Shown here one piece after another: positions 5,888 to 8,510 of a DNA stretch of 8,510 nucleotides (its first letter is position 1; each line of letters opens with the position of its first letter). The position numbers and the translations under genes are program-made. Under the pieces are notes generated by a model. The model saw only the letters and a program-made list of their open reading frames with translations. It did not search any database and was not told the origin of the DNA. The stretch is from JAMIFN01 sp035906235 (GTDB taxonomy: Bacteria > Pseudomonadota > Gammaproteobacteria > Burkholderiales > Burkholderiaceae_C), in contig JAMIFN010000043.1 of NCBI GenBank assembly GCA_035906235.1, positions 1 to 8,510 of the forward strand, read 5' to 3'.

Positions 5888-6502
5888 ATGAAAATTCGCT
5901 TAAAAACCATAGCAATCGGTAGCCTCCTGACGCTGGCCGTATTCGGGCTTGCTGCCTGCAAACCCAGCCCAACAACCGCCCCAGCTGCGCAGTTCAACAG
6001 CTCAGACATCACCGGCATCAACTACGCCCAAGGTTTTAACCTGCCCGATAGCGCCGGCCAGCTGCGCAGCTTGGCTGATTTCAAAGGCAAGGTGGTGGTG
6101 GTCTTTTTTGGCTACACCCACTGCCCCGATGTTTGCCCCATTACCCTGGCCGAACTGAAAGAGGCCAAGCGCCTGCTGGGTAAAGATGGCGATGCCGTGC
6201 AAGGTATTTTCATCACCCTAGACCCCAAACGCGACACCCCAAAAATGCTGGCGCAATATGTGCCCGCCTTTGACCCCAGTTTTGTGGCCTTGGTCGGTAG
6301 CGAGGCGCAAACCGAGCAAACCGCTAAAGATTTTCGGGTGTATTACAAGGCCAACCCTAGCGATACAGCAAGCCAATACACGGTCGATCACACTGCCGCG
6401 TCTTTTGTATTTGACAAACAGGGTCGCCCCCGTCTATATGTGCGCTACAACCAAGGCGCAGACAAATTGGCGGCAGACTTAAAAACCTTGCTAGCTGAAT
6501 AA
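5888..6502 (+). CDS. SCO1/SenC/PrrC-family copper chaperone or thiol protein, lipoprotein
   Basis: A 204-residue periplasmic lipoprotein with a thioredoxin fold. SCO proteins deliver copper to the CuA site of cytochrome c oxidase or act as thiol-disulfide reductases. The signal peptide MKIRLKTIAIGSLLTLAVFGLAAC has lipobox LAAC with lipidated Cys24. The copper site is GYTHCPDVCP (Cys79, Cys83) plus His168 in YTVDHTAASF, all three ligands intact. The family motif ITLDPKRDTP is at about 109-118. ATG at 5888 is preferred over upstream starts because the signal peptide begins here and TAAGGA (5875-5880) is a good ribosome binding site. The gap to the oxygenase gene is 82 bp and holds overlapping palindromes and repeat copy C. 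No cytochrome oxidase genes are visible; the copper-resistance cluster lies about 1.3 kb downstream on the other strand. Confidence 0.94.
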   Translation: MKIRLKTIAIGSLLTLAVFGLAACKPSPTTAPAAQFNSSDITGINYAQGFNLPDSAGQLRSLADFKGKVVVVFFGYTHCPDVCPITLAELKEAKRLLGKDGDAVQGIFITLDPKRDTPKMLAQYVPAFDPSFVALVGSEAQTEQTAKDFRVYYKANPSDTASQYTVDHTAASFVFDKQGRPRLYVRYNQGADKLAADLKTLLAE

Positions 6503-6519
6503 AAAGGTTCAAAGAACCT
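6500..6519 (-). terminator. Rho-independent terminator of the binding-protein gene
   Basis: On the minus strand AGGTTC-TTT-GAACCT is followed by TTTTATTC, nine bases after the binding-protein TGA. The six-pair stem with a T-run supports intrinsic termination in that direction. The T-run overlaps the sco stop codon. Read on the plus strand the hairpin is followed by AAAGGG, so it is at best a weak terminator for sco. Confidence 0.72.
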
Positions 6520-6527
6520 AAAGGGCT

Positions 6528-7757
6528 TCAAGGCAGAGCCACGCGTTTGCCGCCACGATAGGTGTAAAGCGAGATCTGCGGCGCAGCCATTTCACCTGTG
6601 GGGGTAAATTGGATACGCCCGATCAAGCTATCGAACTGCGCCCCCGCGATATGGGGCAAAAACAGCTTGCTATCAGCCGAATCGGCAGCTTCTATGCCGT
6701 GCATGATGAGTTGCCCCGCTGCATAGGCGTAAGGGCTGTACATCTGAAATTCACCTGGGTATTTGGCGTTATAGCGCACCAGCCATTCTTGGCCGCCAGC
6801 CAGTTGCTCCACCCCAGCGCCACCTAGGGCGCAGACCACATTTTCTACCGCAGGCACACCGCCAGCTAACTCAGGCAGTTTTTCGGTGCAAATGGCATCG
6901 CCCCCTATCAAATGCACATGTCCCAAGCCCAATTGCTGCATTTGCCGCAGCATCGGGCCAGCTTGCGCATCCAAGCCACCAAACAAAATTGCATCGACTT
7001 TTTTGCCTTTGATGCTGGTGAGGATGCCCATAAAGTCTGAGGCTTTGTCATTGGTGTATTCCTGCGCCACCACCTGCGCCCCATCTTCTTTGGCTACTTT
7101 GCTAAAAACCTTGGCTAGACCTTGACCAAAAGCGGTGCGGTCATCAACGATGGCCACACGCTTGATGCCAAATTTGCGAATGGCCGTCTGTGCCAGCCCC
7201 GCTACCAACTGGTCATCGTTGGCTATCAAACGAAAAATATGTTTCAGCCCGTGCTGGGTGTACTCAGGATTGCTGGTGGCGGGCGTGATTTGCACGATGC
7301 CACATTTGTCGTACACCGCCGAAGCAGGGATAGATGCCCCCGACTGCACATGCCCTACCACCGCCACCACGCCCCTATCGCACAGGCGCTGCGCCACGGC
7401 AGCAGCTTGCTTGGGGTCGCCCGCATCATCTTCTTGCAGCAGCTGAAAAATGACAGGCTTGCCACCCAGTTTAGGGTGCCTGGCATTGGCTTCATCCACC
7501 GCCAGCTGCACGCCATTGGCAACATCTTTGCCTATATGCGCAATACCGCCCGTCAGCGGCCCAACTACCGCTAAACGCACCACTTGACCGCCTGCGGGGG
7601 TAGCGACTGCAGCCGTTGCCGCAGTTACGGCGGGCTCAGCCACCGCAGGCGCCGCCGTGCCAATATCTTCCGTTTTTTGGCCACAAGCAGCCAATAAAAC
7701 AGCTACGAATAAAAGAGCTTCTTGGGCAGGTTTTACGGGGGAATTTGAGGATTTCAT
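6528..7757 (-). CDS. Branched-chain amino acid ABC-type binding lipoprotein (LivK-like)
   Basis: A 409-residue periplasmic binding protein of the LivJ/LivK type (Peripla_BP_6 fold), which captures a ligand for an ABC importer or a sensor. The N-terminus has an atypical signal peptide with lipobox LLAAC (Cys25), then an Ala/Pro/Thr-rich linker (residues 33-57). The binding domain from about 59 shows VVGPLTGGIAHIGKD, EDDAGDPKQA, the ligand loop HVQSGASIPAS, ITPATSNPEYT, AIVDDRTAFGQGLA and ILFGGLDAQAG. Leucine, isoleucine and valine are the family default, but specificity cannot be read. No permease or ATPase gene is adjacent: sco is convergent downstream and the cupredoxin lies upstream, so it is an orphan here. 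Residues 7-14 (PVKPAQEA) are translated repeat copy D, and Glu13 in the n-region is unusual. There is no ribosome binding site close to the ATG; GGAGG is 25 nt away. Confidence 0.93.
   Translation of the reverse strand: MKSSNSPVKPAQEALLFVAVLLAACGQKTEDIGTAAPAVAEPAVTAATAAVATPAGGQVVRLAVVGPLTGGIAHIGKDVANGVQLAVDEANARHPKLGGKPVIFQLLQEDDAGDPKQAAAVAQRLCDRGVVAVVGHVQSGASIPASAVYDKCGIVQITPATSNPEYTQHGLKHIFRLIANDDQLVAGLAQTAIRKFGIKRVAIVDDRTAFGQGLAKVFSKVAKEDGAQVVAQEYTNDKASDFMGILTSIKGKKVDAILFGGLDAQAGPMLRQMQQLGLGHVHLIGGDAICTEKLPELAGGVPAVENVVCALGGAGVEQLAGGQEWLVRYNAKYPGEFQMYSPYAYAAGQLIMHGIEAADSADSKLFLPHIAGAQFDSLIGRIQFTPTGEMAAPQISLYTYRGGKRVALP
7716..7739 (+). repeat. Short dispersed repeat, copy D (inside a coding region)
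   Basis: Copy D matches copy C at 20 of 24 positions, including the unbroken GGCAGGTTTTACGG. It reads on the plus strand, antisense to the binding-protein gene, and lies wholly inside that gene, where its complement supplies codons 7-14. It is the most diverged copy, consistent with an older insertion under coding selection. Confidence 0.65.
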
Positions 7758-7774
7758 ACTTTAATTAAGCACAA
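7754..7774 (-). other. Possible six-codon leader cistron ahead of the binding-protein gene
   Basis: The only strong Shine-Dalgarno sequence in this leader, GGAGG (7783-7787), is 25 nt from the binding-protein ATG but 8 nt from a TTG at 7774. That TTG opens a frame of six codons (Met-Cys-Leu-Ile-Lys-Val) whose TGA overlaps the gene's ATG as ATGA. This would allow translational coupling. Leu, Ile and Val codons before a branched-chain-type binding protein are suggestive, but the frame is short enough to be chance. Confidence 0.25.
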
Positions 7775-7817
7775 ATAAAACACCTCCAGCTTACCCCAAT
7801 TCTGCGAAAAAAAGGAA

Positions 7818-8405
7818 CTACTCCACCACGATCTGGCCCATCATCCCCGCTGGCATATGGCCAGAAACGGTGCAGGCAAAGTGCAGAGTACCAGTTTTAC
7901 TAAAAGTCCAAACCACGGCGCTGCGCTGACCTGCTTGCAAGCTCAGCATATCGCCGCCTGCGTGGTGCATCCCCGCCATCATATTCATGCCATGCATTTT
8001 TTCCATGCTGCCCATTTTTTGCATCATGGCGGCGTGTTCTTGGACTTCCTCTGCACTACCCAAAATAAATTCGTGCTTCATCTTGCCCTCGTTTTTGATG
8101 AAGAACCTTACGGTTTCACCAACCTTGACAGCGATGCGATCGGGGCTAAAACGCATGTCGTCGCTCATAGTGATTTCCACGGTGCGCGTCACTTTTGCGC
8201 CTTTTGCAGCAAGCGCGCCTATGGCAGCCCCCGCGCCTTGGACGGCCTCAGCTGCCCCCTGTTGCTGCGCCATGTGTTCGTGCGCTGCATGGCCATGTGA
8301 GGCACTGGCCGCCATATCGCCCGCAGCGTTTGCCGCAGCCACGCCCACTATGCCAAAACCCAAAGATGCAGCTATCGCCACTTTCAAAATCCATGTGTGC
8401 TTCAT
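7818..8405 (-). CDS. Periplasmic type 1 copper cupredoxin with Met/His-rich loop (CopI-like)
   Basis: A 195-residue exported copper protein. The signal peptide spans about residues 1-28 (MKHTWILKVAIAASLGFGIVGVAAANA), followed by a His-rich stretch HGHAAHEHM. The cupredoxin domain (about 70-195) starts KVTRTVEITMSDDMRFSPDRIAV. The four type 1 copper ligands are His111 (MKHEF), Cys178, His183 and Met188 (FACTVSGHMPAGM). Between the first and second ligands lies a loop at 127-148 with nine Met and three His, which could hold Cu(I). The fold and position beside a copB-like gene match small cupredoxins of betaproteobacterial copper-resistance clusters; binding and tolerance are likely, electron transfer less so. 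ATG at 8405 is preferred over the in-frame TTG at 8411 because GGAG sits 7 nt before it. It starts 33 bp after the copB-like stop. Confidence 0.9.
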   Translation of the reverse strand: MKHTWILKVAIAASLGFGIVGVAAANAAGDMAASASHGHAAHEHMAQQQGAAEAVQGAGAAIGALAAKGAKVTRTVEITMSDDMRFSPDRIAVKVGETVRFFIKNEGKMKHEFILGSAEEVQEHAAMMQKMGSMEKMHGMNMMAGMHHAGGDMLSLQAGQRSAVVWTFSKTGTLHFACTVSGHMPAGMMGQIVVE

Positions 8406-8438
8406 TTTCAATCTCCAGTTATTAAAAATCTCGTGCGC

Positions 8439-8510
8439 TTAAAACCAAAAACGCACGCCTGCAAACCAGCGCGTTTGCCCCGTTTTTTGCCCTAGGCTGC
8501 GGGCGATATC
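8439..8510 (-). CDS. copB: C-terminal end of a CopB/PcoB-like outer-membrane copper-resistance protein
   Basis: The last 23 codons of a minus-strand gene whose remainder lies beyond the window, ending in TAA at 8439. The peptide closes with TRWFAGVRFWF. Alternating aromatic residues and a terminal Phe are the mark of a last outer-membrane beta-strand, and this ending closely resembles the C-terminus of CopB/PcoB as I recall it. CopB is an outer-membrane protein of the cop/pco copper-resistance operon. The 33 bp gap to the cupredoxin gene and shared strand support one operon. Only the extreme end is visible, so another outer-membrane barrel remains possible. Confidence 0.68.
   Translation of the reverse strand, partial: DIARSLGQKTGQTRWFAGVRFWF

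Noticed and set aside
7795..7817. T-run after the cupredoxin stop as an intrinsic terminator
   Set aside because: TTCCTTTTTTTCG follows the stop on the minus strand, but only a 3-bp stem (GGA/TCC) can form before it.

Overview
The window looks like chromosomal DNA from a betaproteobacterium of the order Burkholderiales, most likely a Comamonadaceae-type organism. The 67-residue RpoZ, the extended N-terminus of GlnRS, the Met-rich cupredoxin beside a CopB-like barrel end and the general codon use all fit this. The genus cannot be fixed from the sequence alone. No tRNA, rRNA, CRISPR array, transposase or phage gene is visible, and no stretch longer than about 180 bases lacks a gene.

Left third (1-3528), all on the minus strand and read from high to low coordinates: ctpA (carboxy-terminal processing protease), queC (7-cyano-7-deazaguanine synthase, queuosine pathway), a small Dabb-domain protein, and the N-terminal 254 codons of glnS (cut by the window edge). 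ctpA, queC and the Dabb gene are closely spaced (51 and 36 bp gaps). glnS follows a 109 bp gap with its own candidate -10 box.

Middle (3636-6502), plus strand: gmk diverges from ctpA and is followed by rpoZ and a strong intrinsic terminator. The usual partner spoT is absent after rpoZ. A stand-alone Rieske-type non-heme iron oxygenase and a lipoprotein SCO-family copper chaperone/thiol protein come next.

Right third (6528-8510), minus strand and convergent with sco: the last 23 codons of a CopB-like outer-membrane copper-resistance protein, a periplasmic type 1 cupredoxin with a Met/His-rich loop, and an orphan lipoprotein binding protein of the branched-chain amino acid ABC type. The CopB end and cupredoxin look like the tail of a copper-resistance operon, and SCO adds another copper-linked protein nearby.

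The most notable non-gene signal is a short repeat, core CTCAGGCAGGTTTTACG, present four times. Two copies face each other on either side of queC plus the Dabb gene. One sits in the leader of sco. One is translated as residues 7-14 of the binding-protein signal peptide. Two other signals stand out: glnS and gmk both carry TACAAT exactly 8 nt before their ATG with no ribosome binding site, which predicts leaderless mRNAs; and the binding-protein gene is preceded by a possible six-codon leader cistron with a proper ribosome binding site whose stop overlaps the gene's start.
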